Below, piece after piece: positions 36,385 to 47,435 of a stretch of DNA of 64,000 nt. The stretch is from Mariniblastus sp964414815 (lineage in GTDB: Bacteria; Planctomycetota; Planctomycetia; Pirellulales; Pirellulaceae). Where the stretch lies: the NCBI GenBank assembly GCA_964414815.1, contig CAYPXY010000001.1, positions 1 to 64,000 on the forward strand, given 5' to 3'. The number at the start of each line of letters is the position of its first letter. Position 1 is the stretch's first letter. The notes beneath the pieces are model-generated. The model made no database searches. It was not told where the DNA came from and saw nothing but the letters and a program-made list of their open reading frames with translations. Position numbers and translations under genes: made by a program.

Positions 36385-36525
36385 GGCATTGGTGTGTGAC
36401 GCGGCGCTCGACTATTCAGCCGGATTGCCAGAAAGTAGGGTGGTAGAAAGTAGATGTGTGGAGCGGCCGGAAATACCAGGAGTGATGGCCTCATACATCC
36501 TTTCTACGTTCACGACAATCCAAAC
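36385..36525. other. intergenic stretch before repeat copy B
   Basis: Short gap after the dehydratase gene, with no feature beyond repeated GTAGGGTGGTAGAAAGTAG text. The repeat element at 36526-36780 fills most of the rest of the gap before gnd. Confidence 0.4.
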
Positions 36526-36780
36526 CGTTTAGCCACAAGCCGTCGGAGGTTGCCGCAGAAAACTTACGGCAACACCGAGATCGTTCAATCGGCAACCTCC
36601 AAAGGCGCGTGGGGCACCGGCCTGCATGACTTTGACTGGCAGGCAAGTTGACTTTGGAGGCTGCACCCTACCGTGCGCCTGCGCCGACCATCACTCGATT
36701 TTCCAGCTTCAACCATTGATGACCGGCTAGTTTCGACGGATACAAACGACTGGCGGTCGACTTCGGCTTGCGGCTAAACG
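36526..36780. repeat. 255-bp dispersed element with terminal inverted repeats, copy B
   Basis: Begins CGTTTAGCCACAAGCCG and ends CTTCGGCTTGCGGCTAAACG, so its ends are inverted repeats. It aligns end to end with copy A at 13680-13934 at exactly the same length. Inside it is a further inverted pair, GGAGGTTGCCGC and GGCAACCTCC, flanking a small stem. It lies about 95 bases upstream of gnd. Confidence 0.85.
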
Positions 36781-36875
36781 TTCTATCGCTCCATGAGCGG
36801 TTCCCTTTCTAGCCCGCTTTCGATTCAAATCGCCTTCAGGTAGACTGCTTTGAGCCGAAAGAAAGGAAAAACAGA

Positions 36876-38321
<1,446 letters not shown>

Positions 38322-38364
38322 GTCCAAATGCTTGAGTCTCAACTCAATTTGATCCCAAAACACC

Positions 38365-40161
38365 ATGGCATCGACGTCTACTGATCTTCAAAAACAACAA
38401 ATCCGCGAAGCCGAAGAGCTACTGTTCGACGGCAAAGAAAAAACCGGATTTGTAAAAGAACTCTATTTTGGCCACTTCAATGCCGATGCAATCATCCCGT
38501 TTCCTGAGCAGTCCGACCAAGACCGGGAATTCGGCGATTCGATCGTTGCGAAAGTCAAGCAGTGGTGTTCTGAGTCACTCGATCCCGACCGTATCGATCG
38601 CGAATCGCTCATTCCCGATGAAGTTATTTCGCAACTGGGTGAGTTCGGCGTGCTGGGCATGACAGTGGATGAGAAATGGGGCGGGATGGGCGCCACCCAA
38701 TTCAATTTCTGTCGGGTGATGGAAATTATCGGAGGACACTGTGGCTCGACGGCGGTTTTTGTAAATGCGCATCACTCGATCGGGCTTCGCGCGTTGCAGC
38801 TTTTCGGAACCGAAGCTCAAAAGCAAAAATGGATGCCGCCACTTGCTGCAGGGAAAAAAATGGCGGCGTTCGCACTGACCGAGCCCCATGCCGGATCGGA
38901 TGCTTCCAATGTGCAAACCAAGGCGGAACTCAAGCCCGATGGCAGCGGCTACATTCTCAACGGAGAGAAACGCTGGATCACCAACGGAGGTATTGCCGAC
39001 GTTTTAACCGTGATGGCACGAACGCCGGATGCGTCGGACCCCAAAGGAAAAATCACTGCATTTCTTGTCACTCCGGACATGACGGGATTTGAGGTGGTCG
39101 AGAAGCGGATGGATAAAGTCGGCATTCGGGGAACGGCGACGGGCCAGATTCGATTCAACAACCTGTTCGTCCCCAAGGAAAATGTACTCGGACAGGTGGG
39201 CAAGGGATTAAAGTTGGCGTTGACGGTGCTCGATTTTGGCCGGACCACCTTTGGAGCCACTTGTACGGGAGCGGCAAAATTTTGTGTCGAACGCATGATC
39301 GCTCGCGCCAACTCGCGAAGGCAGTTTGGCCGGACGCTGGGCGAGTTTCAATTGGTCCAAGGTAAAATTGCAGAAGCGATCGCCGATATGTACGCGATGG
39401 AGAGCGCGACGTACTTCACGGCCGATTTGATTGATCGCGGTGCGGAAGACTACATGGTCGAGACGGCAATGATCAAAGTGTTCTCATCGGATCAGCTTTG
39501 GAGAATCGTGAACGATTGTTTGCAAATTTGGGGTGGCAAAGGTTTTTTCACCGATCAACCATTCGAACGAATGATGCGAGACGCCCGGTTGAACCTGATC
39601 GGCGAAGGAGCAAACGATGTCTTGCGCAGCTTTATCGCGGGAGTCGGGTTCCGGCATGTGGGGAAGGAACTGGAGTCGATCAAGAACAAGCTGTTTTCCA
39701 ATCTGAAGAAGATTCCTGACATGGTGGTACCGACGGCCAAAGTCCCCATCAAGCATGAACATTTGCGGTACTATGCACGGGGCCTGGGCAAGCAGATCGG
39801 GCAGTTCTCGTGGCAGATCAAGATGGCTCTGGTCAATCATCGTGAAGGAATTCTCGATCAACAATTGATTCAGGCTCGTCTTGCCGACATCGCCACCGAA
39901 CTGTTTATGGCCAGTTGCGTTTATTCGCGATTAACTTCGCTGATGGTCAACGGCACCATCCCGCAGCCGATTAAGGAACATGAGTTCAACACCGGCAGGC
40001 TCTATTTGCGAATCGCCCGGCACCGAAATGAACGGCGTTTTGAGGAACTGAAAGTCAATTACGACGATCAGTCGATTGAAGTGGCCAATGACTGGTTAAA
40101 GAAAAAGTTTGATGATCCGAATTGGGTGATCAAACCGGTAAACGATCTTTTATCACAATAA
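38365..40161 (+). CDS. acyl-CoA dehydrogenase with C-terminal extension
   Basis: A 598-residue flavoprotein that introduces a double bond into acyl-CoA. It has the acyl-CoA dehydrogenase signatures FALTEPHAGSDASN (about 170) and WITNGG, and the catalytic Glu in GEGANDVLR near 410. The final ~180 residues form an extra helical domain as in long-chain (VLCAD-like) enzymes. It is followed after seven bases by a carboxyltransferase gene, so a fatty or branched-chain acyl pathway is likely. Confidence 0.93.
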   Translation: MASTSTDLQKQQIREAEELLFDGKEKTGFVKELYFGHFNADAIIPFPEQSDQDREFGDSIVAKVKQWCSESLDPDRIDRESLIPDEVISQLGEFGVLGMTVDEKWGGMGATQFNFCRVMEIIGGHCGSTAVFVNAHHSIGLRALQLFGTEAQKQKWMPPLAAGKKMAAFALTEPHAGSDASNVQTKAELKPDGSGYILNGEKRWITNGGIADVLTVMARTPDASDPKGKITAFLVTPDMTGFEVVEKRMDKVGIRGTATGQIRFNNLFVPKENVLGQVGKGLKLALTVLDFGRTTFGATCTGAAKFCVERMIARANSRRQFGRTLGEFQLVQGKIAEAIADMYAMESATYFTADLIDRGAEDYMVETAMIKVFSSDQLWRIVNDCLQIWGGKGFFTDQPFERMMRDARLNLIGEGANDVLRSFIAGVGFRHVGKELESIKNKLFSNLKKIPDMVVPTAKVPIKHEHLRYYARGLGKQIGQFSWQIKMALVNHREGILDQQLIQARLADIATELFMASCVYSRLTSLMVNGTIPQPIKEHEFNTGRLYLRIARHRNERRFEELKVNYDDQSIEVANDWLKKKFDDPNWVIKPVNDLLSQ

Positions 40162-40168
40162 GTAGAAA

Positions 40169-41770
40169 ATGAGTTGGCAAAATTTGCTTGACAGCTTTCA
40201 ATCCGAAAGCGATGAAATCGAACAAGGGGGCGGCGCGTCGTCGATCAAACGGCAGCATGAGAAAGGTCGTCTGACCGCTCGCGAGCGAATCCAGAAGTTG
40301 CTTGATCCCGATTCGTATTGGTTGGAGATCGGTCGCTGGGCGGCGTGGGGAATGTATTCCGAATGGGGCGGTGCGACTTCGGCCAGCGTGATTTGTGGGC
40401 TGGGGCGAGTCTCTGGCCGGACGGTGATAATCATTGCCAACGACGCAACGATCAAGGCGGGCGCGTTTTTCCCGATGACCTGCAAGAAAGTGCTTCGCGC
40501 GCAGCGGATCGCGATGTACTGCCGCGTGCCGCTGGTCTATCTGGTGGACTCGGCGGGCGTTTTTCTGCCTCTGCAGGACGAAATTTTTCCCGATGAAGAT
40601 GATTTTGGCAGGATCTTCCGCAACAACGCTGTTATCTCGGCGCTGGGCATCAAACAAATCTCGGCCATCATGGGGAACTGCGTGGCCGGTGGCGGCTATC
40701 TGCCCGTCCTTTGCGATAAACTGATTATGACCGAAGGAAGCGGTCTCTATCTGGCAGGCCCCGCATTGGTAAAGAGTGCGATTGGTCAGGAAGTTTCTTC
40801 CGAAGAGTTGGGCGGTGCCTCGATGCATGCGGCCATTAGCGGGACCATCGATTTTAAAGAGCCTGATGATGATGCCGCGATTGGACGGCTGCGGTCTCTG
40901 ATTGAATTCTATCCGGAAGATCGTCAAGAGTCTTTCTTCCGCCGCGATGAGGCTGCTGAACCGGCTCGTAATCCGGCGGATATATACGATGTCATTCCGA
41001 TGGATGCTCAGACGCGATACGACGTGCGAACGCTGATCGAGTTTCTCATCGATGCGGGAACGTTTCAGGAATACAAGGCTGATTACGGCCAAACCATCGT
41101 ATGTGGGCTGGCAAAAATCGGCGGTTTTCAGGTCGGGATCATCGCCAATCAACGAACGGTTGTCAAAAGTGCCAAGGAAGGGATGCAGTACGGCGGCGTA
41201 ATCTACCACGACAGCGCCGACAAGGAAGCCCGGTTTATCATGGACTGCAATCAAACGTGGACGCCCCTGATATTTTTGCAGGACGTGATGGGGTTCATGG
41301 TCGGTCGCGACAGCGAGCAAGCCGGCATCATTCGCGCAGGCGCCAAGGTCGTCAATGCGATCTCCAACAGCCGTGTCCCCAAGATCACCGTGATCACGGG
41401 CGGCAGCTATGGTGCGGGCAATTATGCGATGTGTGGCAAAGCCTTTGATCCACGATTCATTTTCGCTTGGCCGAATGCGCGGTATGCGGTGATGGGGGGC
41501 AAGCAGGCGGCGTCAACGATACTCGATGTCAATATCGCGGCTCTCAAGCGACAAGGGAAAACGCCCGACGCCACGGAGCTGGAGGTACTCAAACAACAAG
41601 TCGAACAGGCCTACGAAACGTCAACCGATATCCGCTATGCGGCGGGCCGACTGTGGGTCGATGGGATCATCAACCCCGCCGATACCCGGCAAACATTGAT
41701 CAACGCATTGTCGGTGGCAACTCGGCATGCGGAAGACGAACCGTTCAGAACGGGGGTGTTGCAGGTTTAG
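40169..41770 (+). CDS. acyl-CoA carboxylase, carboxyltransferase (beta) subunit
   Basis: The 533-residue protein belongs to the biotin-dependent carboxyltransferase family (propionyl-, methylcrotonyl- or geranyl-CoA carboxylases). It shows GRLTARERIQKLLDPDSYWLE at the N-terminus (read as two short blocks), and the oxyanion and biotin-site GG motifs of the crotonase fold (NCVAGGGYLP, GSYGAGNYAMCG). The biotin carboxylase partner is not nearby. Pairing with the acyl-CoA dehydrogenase resembles leucine degradation (isovaleryl-CoA dehydrogenase with methylcrotonyl-CoA carboxylase), but the substrate is inferred. Confidence 0.93.
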   Translation: MSWQNLLDSFQSESDEIEQGGGASSIKRQHEKGRLTARERIQKLLDPDSYWLEIGRWAAWGMYSEWGGATSASVICGLGRVSGRTVIIIANDATIKAGAFFPMTCKKVLRAQRIAMYCRVPLVYLVDSAGVFLPLQDEIFPDEDDFGRIFRNNAVISALGIKQISAIMGNCVAGGGYLPVLCDKLIMTEGSGLYLAGPALVKSAIGQEVSSEELGGASMHAAISGTIDFKEPDDDAAIGRLRSLIEFYPEDRQESFFRRDEAAEPARNPADIYDVIPMDAQTRYDVRTLIEFLIDAGTFQEYKADYGQTIVCGLAKIGGFQVGIIANQRTVVKSAKEGMQYGGVIYHDSADKEARFIMDCNQTWTPLIFLQDVMGFMVGRDSEQAGIIRAGAKVVNAISNSRVPKITVITGGSYGAGNYAMCGKAFDPRFIFAWPNARYAVMGGKQAASTILDVNIAALKRQGKTPDATELEVLKQQVEQAYETSTDIRYAAGRLWVDGIINPADTRQTLINALSVATRHAEDEPFRTGVLQV

Positions 41771-41950
41771 TTATGTGAAAAAAAACACAAAACAAATTTC
41801 TGGGTGAAAAACATATGCAGCTCAACCAAGAGCAAAGCCTTGTTGTTGTTAAGGCTCTGCTTTCACCAAAGAAGCCAAACAAGAAATTGCGGGACTCGTT
41901 TGCCCGTTATCGAGAACAAGTGGAAAGCAAATAACGAAGGGCCGACAACC

Positions 41951-44392
41951 ATGAAACCAAATCGCAGACTTTACCGAACCCTCTTCATTTTTTTCTTATT
42001 CATAGGCTCAGTATTTACAGGAGTGAACGTGGCTCGACCGGATGAAGGCTATAAACTGCCGCCGCAAACTGTCGTTGATATTATTGATGCCAAACCCAAT
42101 CCGGCTTTCAGTATCAGTCCGGATCGAAAATGGATACTGCTGGTCGAACGAAATTCGATGCCTGCGATTGAGGATCTGGCCAGACCGATGTTACGACTGG
42201 CCGGGATGCGTATCGATCCCGCTGCACGCGCGCCGTTTTCAACCAACTTCGATCGATCCGTTTCACTTCGGCCGCTTGCCGGTGGCGATCCGGTTCAGAT
42301 CGGATTGCCCGGCGGTGCAAAAATTTCGAACATCGGCTGGTCGCATCACAGCGATTCCATTGCGATTGCAACCGTGGGTGAAAACGGTCAGCAATTGTGG
42401 ATTGTTTCTACCAGCGATCCTGCAAATCCGAAAATGATTACGGATCGGCTGACCACCGTGATGGGGGGATTTGACTGGATGCCCGGCGGCAAGTCACTGC
42501 TATGCAATTTGATTCCTGATGCATGGGGTGATGAGCCCGTGGCTCCGGTCGCACCCGGTGGTCCGAATATTCAGGAATCGTACGGCAATACTTCGCCGAT
42601 CAGGACTTATCAGGATCTGCTGTCAAGCCCGCATGACGAAGCGTTGTTCGTTTACTATGCAACGTCACAATTGGCGGAGATTGATCTTGAAGGAAACGTA
42701 CGGCGAATTGGCGAACCTGCGATTTACGCGAGCGCTTCGGTTGCTCCGAATGGTGAACAGATCCTGGTTTCGAAAATCAAGAAACCGTTTTCGTACCTGC
42801 TGAGTGTCGGAGGTTTTCCACATGACACTGAAGTCGTTGATCGGAACGGTAACTCTTTGTATACCGTGGTTCAGGTCCCGCTGGCGGAAAACATTCCCAT
42901 CGAGGGCGTTCGAACCGGCCCGCGTGGCGTAACCTGGAAAGCGGGTGAAGCAGCAACCCTGTATTGGGTCGAGGCACTCGATGGCGGCGATCCGAATACG
43001 ACGGCTGATTTCAGGGATCGACTGATGTCGCTGGCACATCCCTTTGAAGCCGAGCCGACCGAACTGCTGAAAATCCAGCATCGGTCTCGAGGGGTCAGCT
43101 CCATGTGGAATCCGAGTCAAATTGTGGTCTCCGATTATGATCGGGATCGTCGCTGGACTCGGATGCTAAAGTACGATGTGACCGATTTGTCGAAACCTCC
43201 GCAAATCCTGATGGACCGGAGCATTCGTGATCGATACGGTGACCCGGGTGCGATGTTGATGCTGCCCGATGAAACAGGCTTTCGACGAATCGTTCAGGAC
43301 GGCGATTGGGTGTATCGGATCGGAGCCGGTGCTTCGCCTCAAGGCGATCTCCCGTTTGTCGACCGACAAAATCTTGAAACGATGGAAACCGAACGGCTTT
43401 GGCGCTGCTCGGAGGGAACTTATGAATCGCCACTGGGGGTGATTCCGAACCCGAACGGATTGCCATCGATCATTACATCGAAGGAATCGACAACCATCCC
43501 TCCCAATTTGATGCTGCATGATCTGAATAAAAAAACGACGGACGCGCTCACCGATTTCCCGGATCCGACTCCTCAGATACGCGGCATTGAGAAGCAACTG
43601 GTCACCTACAAGCGAGCCGATGGCGTCGATTTGTCGGCTACGTTGTACCTGCCGGCCAACTATCAGCCAGGCCAACGTCTGCCGCTGATTGTGTGGGCGT
43701 ATCCGATGGAGTTCAACGACCCCAGTACGGCGGGCCAGATCAGTGGCAATCCCGATCGTTTTGTTCGGATGAGCGGCATCAACCATCTGACCTTGGTGAC
43801 GCAGGGCTATGCCGTGATGGACAGCGCGACCATGCCGGTGGTGGGCGATCCGGAAACGATGAACGACACATTTGTCGAACAAATTGTTTCATCGGCGCAG
43901 GCCGCCATCGATTTCGCGGTTGAGGCAGGTGTGGCAGATCGAAACCGAGTCGGCGTCGGCGGACACAGCTACGGTGCGTTCATGACGGCAAACTTATTGG
44001 CTCATTGCGATCTGTTCAAAGCAGGCGTCGCGCGAAGTGGTGCTTACAACCGAACGTTGACTCCGTTTGGTTTCCAATCCGAGCGACGCGACTACTGGCA
44101 AGCCAAAGATATCTACCATCAACTTTCTCCATTTACCCATGCGGATAAAATCAAAACGCCGATCTTGCTGATCCACGGTGAGAACGACAACAATACCGGT
44201 ACGTTCCCGGTTCAATCGCAGCGAATGTTTCAGGCGATCAAGGGCAATGGTGGTTTCGTTCGGCTGGTTATGTTACCTTACGAGTCGCATGGATACTCGG
44301 CGCGAGAATCGGTGTTACATACTCAAGCTGAAATGATCGAGTGGTTCGATCGCTATGTAAAGCACGCGGAGAATTTAGAGAGCACAAAATAG
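41951..44392 (+). CDS. S9-family (prolyl oligopeptidase-like) peptidase
   Basis: The 813-residue exported protein has a signal peptide (about residues 8-27), a beta-propeller-like middle and an alpha/beta hydrolase domain. The nucleophile Ser sits in GVGGHSYGAFMTAN, the Asp in LIHGENDNNTG and the His in YESHGYSARES. S9 enzymes cut after Pro or other residues in short peptides. The start chosen (MKPNRRLYR) gives a normal signal peptide; an in-frame upstream extension to 41804 lacks one. The 180 bases before it hold no gene. Confidence 0.92.
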   Translation: MKPNRRLYRTLFIFFLFIGSVFTGVNVARPDEGYKLPPQTVVDIIDAKPNPAFSISPDRKWILLVERNSMPAIEDLARPMLRLAGMRIDPAARAPFSTNFDRSVSLRPLAGGDPVQIGLPGGAKISNIGWSHHSDSIAIATVGENGQQLWIVSTSDPANPKMITDRLTTVMGGFDWMPGGKSLLCNLIPDAWGDEPVAPVAPGGPNIQESYGNTSPIRTYQDLLSSPHDEALFVYYATSQLAEIDLEGNVRRIGEPAIYASASVAPNGEQILVSKIKKPFSYLLSVGGFPHDTEVVDRNGNSLYTVVQVPLAENIPIEGVRTGPRGVTWKAGEAATLYWVEALDGGDPNTTADFRDRLMSLAHPFEAEPTELLKIQHRSRGVSSMWNPSQIVVSDYDRDRRWTRMLKYDVTDLSKPPQILMDRSIRDRYGDPGAMLMLPDETGFRRIVQDGDWVYRIGAGASPQGDLPFVDRQNLETMETERLWRCSEGTYESPLGVIPNPNGLPSIITSKESTTIPPNLMLHDLNKKTTDALTDFPDPTPQIRGIEKQLVTYKRADGVDLSATLYLPANYQPGQRLPLIVWAYPMEFNDPSTAGQISGNPDRFVRMSGINHLTLVTQGYAVMDSATMPVVGDPETMNDTFVEQIVSSAQAAIDFAVEAGVADRNRVGVGGHSYGAFMTANLLAHCDLFKAGVARSGAYNRTLTPFGFQSERRDYWQAKDIYHQLSPFTHADKIKTPILLIHGENDNNTGTFPVQSQRMFQAIKGNGGFVRLVMLPYESHGYSARESVLHTQAEMIEWFDRYVKHAENLESTK

Positions 44393-44399
44393 GTGGCAA

Positions 44400-45845
44400 A
44401 TGAAACGAGTACTTTCCACAGTGGTTGTATTGGCGGTTCTAACGGAATCGACATTTTCTCAGGAAGCTCAGTGGCCTCATTGGCGCGGCCCAAACCGAAA
44501 CGGCTCGGTCGATGAAGGCAAGCCGCCGGTGGAGTGGAGCCTGGAAAAGAACATTCTCTGGAAGGTCGCTGTTCCGGGTAAAGGGAGTGCGACACCGATT
44601 GTGATTGGCGATCAGATTATTGTGCTGACGGCTGAAAAAGTCGGCAGTGAAGCCGGCGATGCACAACCTCAGCCAAGCCCCCAATCCACGCCTCAACAAC
44701 CTCAGCAAGAGGGGGCGACTGAACGTCCAGAGGGGCAACGTGGCGAGCGTGGCGGCGGACGAGGGGGTGAAGGCGGACAAGCCGGACCACCGCGAGGAGG
44801 TCGGGGCGGCGGAGGTCGAGGCGGTTTTGGCGGCGGCGGTGCTCCGACGGATAAATATAAATTCATGATCATCAGCTACGACCGCGAAACGGGCGAAAAG
44901 AAGTGGGAAAACGTATTGACCGAAGAGGTCCCCCACGAAGGCATCCACCAAACTAACTCATTTGCATCCGGCTCACCGGCAACGGACGGTCAGCATATTT
45001 ACGTCGATTACGGCTCACGAGGCATTTACTGTCTTGACCTTGAGGGAAATGTCAAATGGAACAAGTCGCTTGGCAAAATGAAAACCCGCATGTCGTTCGG
45101 AGAAGGAGCTTCGGCAGCCATCCACGGCAATCGGCTGTTCGTTCCTTGGGATCATGAAGAGCAATCGCGGTTGTATGCGCTCGATGCTACGACCGGAGAG
45201 ATCCTGTGGAAGACGGAACGAGATGAGTTGACCAGTTGGGGGACGCCGCTGGTCGTTGAGCATAAGGGACGGACTCAGGTGATTGTCAACGGCGTCACCG
45301 TTCGAAGTTATGACGCTGAGGATGGCACCCTGATTTGGGAGTGTGGCGGGCAAACCACCAATCCGATTCCAACTCCCATTCTATACGGCGATCATGTGAT
45401 CTGCATGACGGGATTTCGCGGCAATGCGGTTTACTGCATTTCACTGGACTCGGAGGGCGATGTGACCGGAACGAGTAAGGTAGCATGGAAGAATGAAGAA
45501 GCCGGTCCCTATGTGCCGACGGGCGTGCTGTACAAGGATCATCTGTATCTCAATCGAGCAAATCTGGGCATTGTGACCAGCATTCACGTTGGGACCGGCG
45601 ACGTTGTGATCGAGCCGCGGCGTCTACCCGGGCTGAGCGAGCTGTATTCATCCCCGGTGGCCGTGAATGATCATATTTACTTCACCGGTCGAGATGGAGC
45701 GACGGTCGTTTTCAAGCATGGAGATGGCCTGGACGTGGTTGCCCGCAACGAGTTGGGCGAAACCATCGACAGCTCCCTGGTCATTCTGGGAGACCGGATT
45801 CTCGTTCGGGGCGAAAATCACCTGTTCTGTGTGGGTGAGAAGTAG
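44400..45845 (+). CDS. exported PQQ-type beta-propeller with Gly-rich insert
   Basis: The 481-residue protein has a signal peptide (about 1-20) and propeller blades with WPHWRGPNRNGSV, WKVAVPGKGSATP, GEKKWENVLT and GEILWKTERDE repeats. Residues about 85-149 form an inserted low-complexity tract, first Pro/Gln/Ser-rich and then Gly/Arg-rich (RGGGRGGEGG pattern), between the first blades. Such inserts may be flexible loops or surface linkers. It follows the S9 peptidase gene by seven bases and may be coexported with it. Confidence 0.88.
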   Translation: MKRVLSTVVVLAVLTESTFSQEAQWPHWRGPNRNGSVDEGKPPVEWSLEKNILWKVAVPGKGSATPIVIGDQIIVLTAEKVGSEAGDAQPQPSPQSTPQQPQQEGATERPEGQRGERGGGRGGEGGQAGPPRGGRGGGGRGGFGGGGAPTDKYKFMIISYDRETGEKKWENVLTEEVPHEGIHQTNSFASGSPATDGQHIYVDYGSRGIYCLDLEGNVKWNKSLGKMKTRMSFGEGASAAIHGNRLFVPWDHEEQSRLYALDATTGEILWKTERDELTSWGTPLVVEHKGRTQVIVNGVTVRSYDAEDGTLIWECGGQTTNPIPTPILYGDHVICMTGFRGNAVYCISLDSEGDVTGTSKVAWKNEEAGPYVPTGVLYKDHLYLNRANLGIVTSIHVGTGDVVIEPRRLPGLSELYSSPVAVNDHIYFTGRDGATVVFKHGDGLDVVARNELGETIDSSLVILGDRILVRGENHLFCVGEK

Positions 45846-45849
45846 GTAA

Positions 45850-46824
45850 CTAGGGCGCGCCGCCTATCGAAATGATGGTCACCACCGGGAAATGATCCGA
45901 GCCGGATGAATGGCCCACCCATCGATCGTGTACGTGAATCTCATCGGACACAAACACATGATCGATGGGGATGCGAAGCGGCTTCATCAGTCGATGCCAT
46001 GTCGCCTGATACCCAAACCCTCTTCGAGTGTCCCTCAATCCGGCCCGATACAATGGTTTCATGAAGCTTGACCATGGAACGCAATTCAAATCTCCCAGCA
46101 GGAGCGTGGGGGGACCACTGGGGTCTACATACGATGCCGCTTGAATGATCTGCTCATTGCGAGTCGCCACGCGACGCGAATTTTCCGGTGACGGCGAGAG
46201 CGTATGAAGCCCGATTAAACGGAGCCGCTGGTCGCCGATGATCGCGGTGGCTCGCAGCAAGGGAATGTCTGAAACCTTCTTCTTTTTTCCTAGCAGGATG
46301 GTTTCCGTGTCTTCCAGTGGAAACTTGCTCAGCAGGGCGATACCGAACCCGTGGTTGCGAGGTTCGAGAATGTGATACCGGTAGATGGTCTCAAGCTCCT
46401 TCATCTCCCTGGCCCAGGCACCCGTATACTCAGTCACCAGTAAAATATCGGGGTCGATTTCTTTGATGTTTTTCAGCTCTGCTTCATAACGCTCATTGGC
46501 AGCGTACATGTTAAACGTAGCCACTCGCAACGTTCGCGAACCCGCAGGCGGTTGGCTAGCAGGAATATACGAAAGCAGGATCGGACTCAGGCACACGATC
46601 GTCGCCATGCTGTAAAACGCACTGAGCCATCGCATTTGCAACCGCATCAACAATAAGGCGAACGGGACCATCGCGATTCCAATCTGGCACCGAAAACTGA
46701 CAATCAACTCTGCGAAATACCAGAACGGCGCCGTCAATGAAGCCAGGAACAGCGCAAGGGGAATCGCTCCAACGCAGACAGCAAAGAAAAAGAAGAAAGA
46801 TCTGGAATCAGTTCCGTATCGCAA
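45850..46824 (-). CDS. endonuclease/exonuclease/phosphatase (EEP) family membrane protein
   Basis: A 324-residue protein with two or three N-terminal hydrophobic segments and an EEP-fold hydrolase domain. Motifs: ATFNMYAANERY, DILLVTEYTG, GLHTLSPSPEN, LLGDLNCVPWS (usual DxN metal site), IDHVFVSDE and SDHFPV with the catalytic His. The family cuts phosphodiesters in nucleic acids or lipids; membrane anchoring favours a lipid or periplasmic substrate. It is the last gene of a three-gene minus-strand run. Confidence 0.88.
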   Translation of the reverse strand: MRYGTDSRSFFFFFAVCVGAIPLALFLASLTAPFWYFAELIVSFRCQIGIAMVPFALLLMRLQMRWLSAFYSMATIVCLSPILLSYIPASQPPAGSRTLRVATFNMYAANERYEAELKNIKEIDPDILLVTEYTGAWAREMKELETIYRYHILEPRNHGFGIALLSKFPLEDTETILLGKKKKVSDIPLLRATAIIGDQRLRLIGLHTLSPSPENSRRVATRNEQIIQAASYVDPSGPPTLLLGDLNCVPWSSFMKPLYRAGLRDTRRGFGYQATWHRLMKPLRIPIDHVFVSDEIHVHDRWVGHSSGSDHFPVVTIISIGGAP

Positions 46825-46829
46825 AAAGA

Positions 46830-47435
46830 TTATTCCTTGAATTTTGACAGATAGAGGTAGGGATTGAGGGCCGGATCGTTATACATTTTAAACTGTCGAT
46901 ACGTTCGATGCCGTTTTTTTCCTGCAAAAATATCTTCCATCAATTGCCCCAGCGCCGTTTTTAGTTCCTCCTGCTGCAAACGGCAGATAGATCGCTTCCG
47001 CTGTACGGATTCCAGGTGAGCATCGTCCACATCCGTCCGTTCAAACTGCTCGTCCAGATGAAAAATCCGCAGTGCCAGAATCGACAGCCGATCCATCACG
47101 GAACCGGGCGTCTCCGTATTGATGGGAAGGTGATCCGCGACAGGAAGGTCGCTCGATTCAATCATCTCCGAGATCAGATCGTCGATTTTTTCGATCCAGT
47201 CGTTTCGCTGCTGATTGTAGCGATCAATCGATCGCTTGACGCGCGCCATTTCCGCATCGGAAACGTCCGGGCTGCGGGCGATATCTTCCTCATGCCACAA
47301 CAGAAAATTAAACTGATGCTGCTGACACACGGTCTCCAGCAAGGGATCGGTCCCGTACGGATTATCAAGCGGCGACTGATGCCACCGAGCCACGGTGTCG
47401 GTCTGTAAATCGACGACGCGTTGAATATCAATCAT
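46830..47435 (-). CDS. DUF4254 protein
   Basis: A 201-residue helical protein with the DUF4254 layout: an N-terminal QQHQFNFLLWHEEDIARSP block, a central MDRLSILALRIFHL, and RTYRQFKMYNDPALNPYLY at the end. The family's role is unknown; it often lies near cell-envelope polysaccharide genes. Its ATG overlaps the stop of the preceding gene (ATGA), and the EEP gene begins five bases after it, so the three are tightly coupled. Confidence 0.85.
   Translation of the reverse strand: MIDIQRVVDLQTDTVARWHQSPLDNPYGTDPLLETVCQQHQFNFLLWHEEDIARSPDVSDAEMARVKRSIDRYNQQRNDWIEKIDDLISEMIESSDLPVADHLPINTETPGSVMDRLSILALRIFHLDEQFERTDVDDAHLESVQRKRSICRLQQEELKTALGQLMEDIFAGKKRHRTYRQFKMYNDPALNPYLYLSKFKE

Noticed and set aside
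36454..36651. A 65-codon frame within and before repeat copy B
   Set aside because: It extends into the non-coding 255-bp element and is not preserved in copy A.
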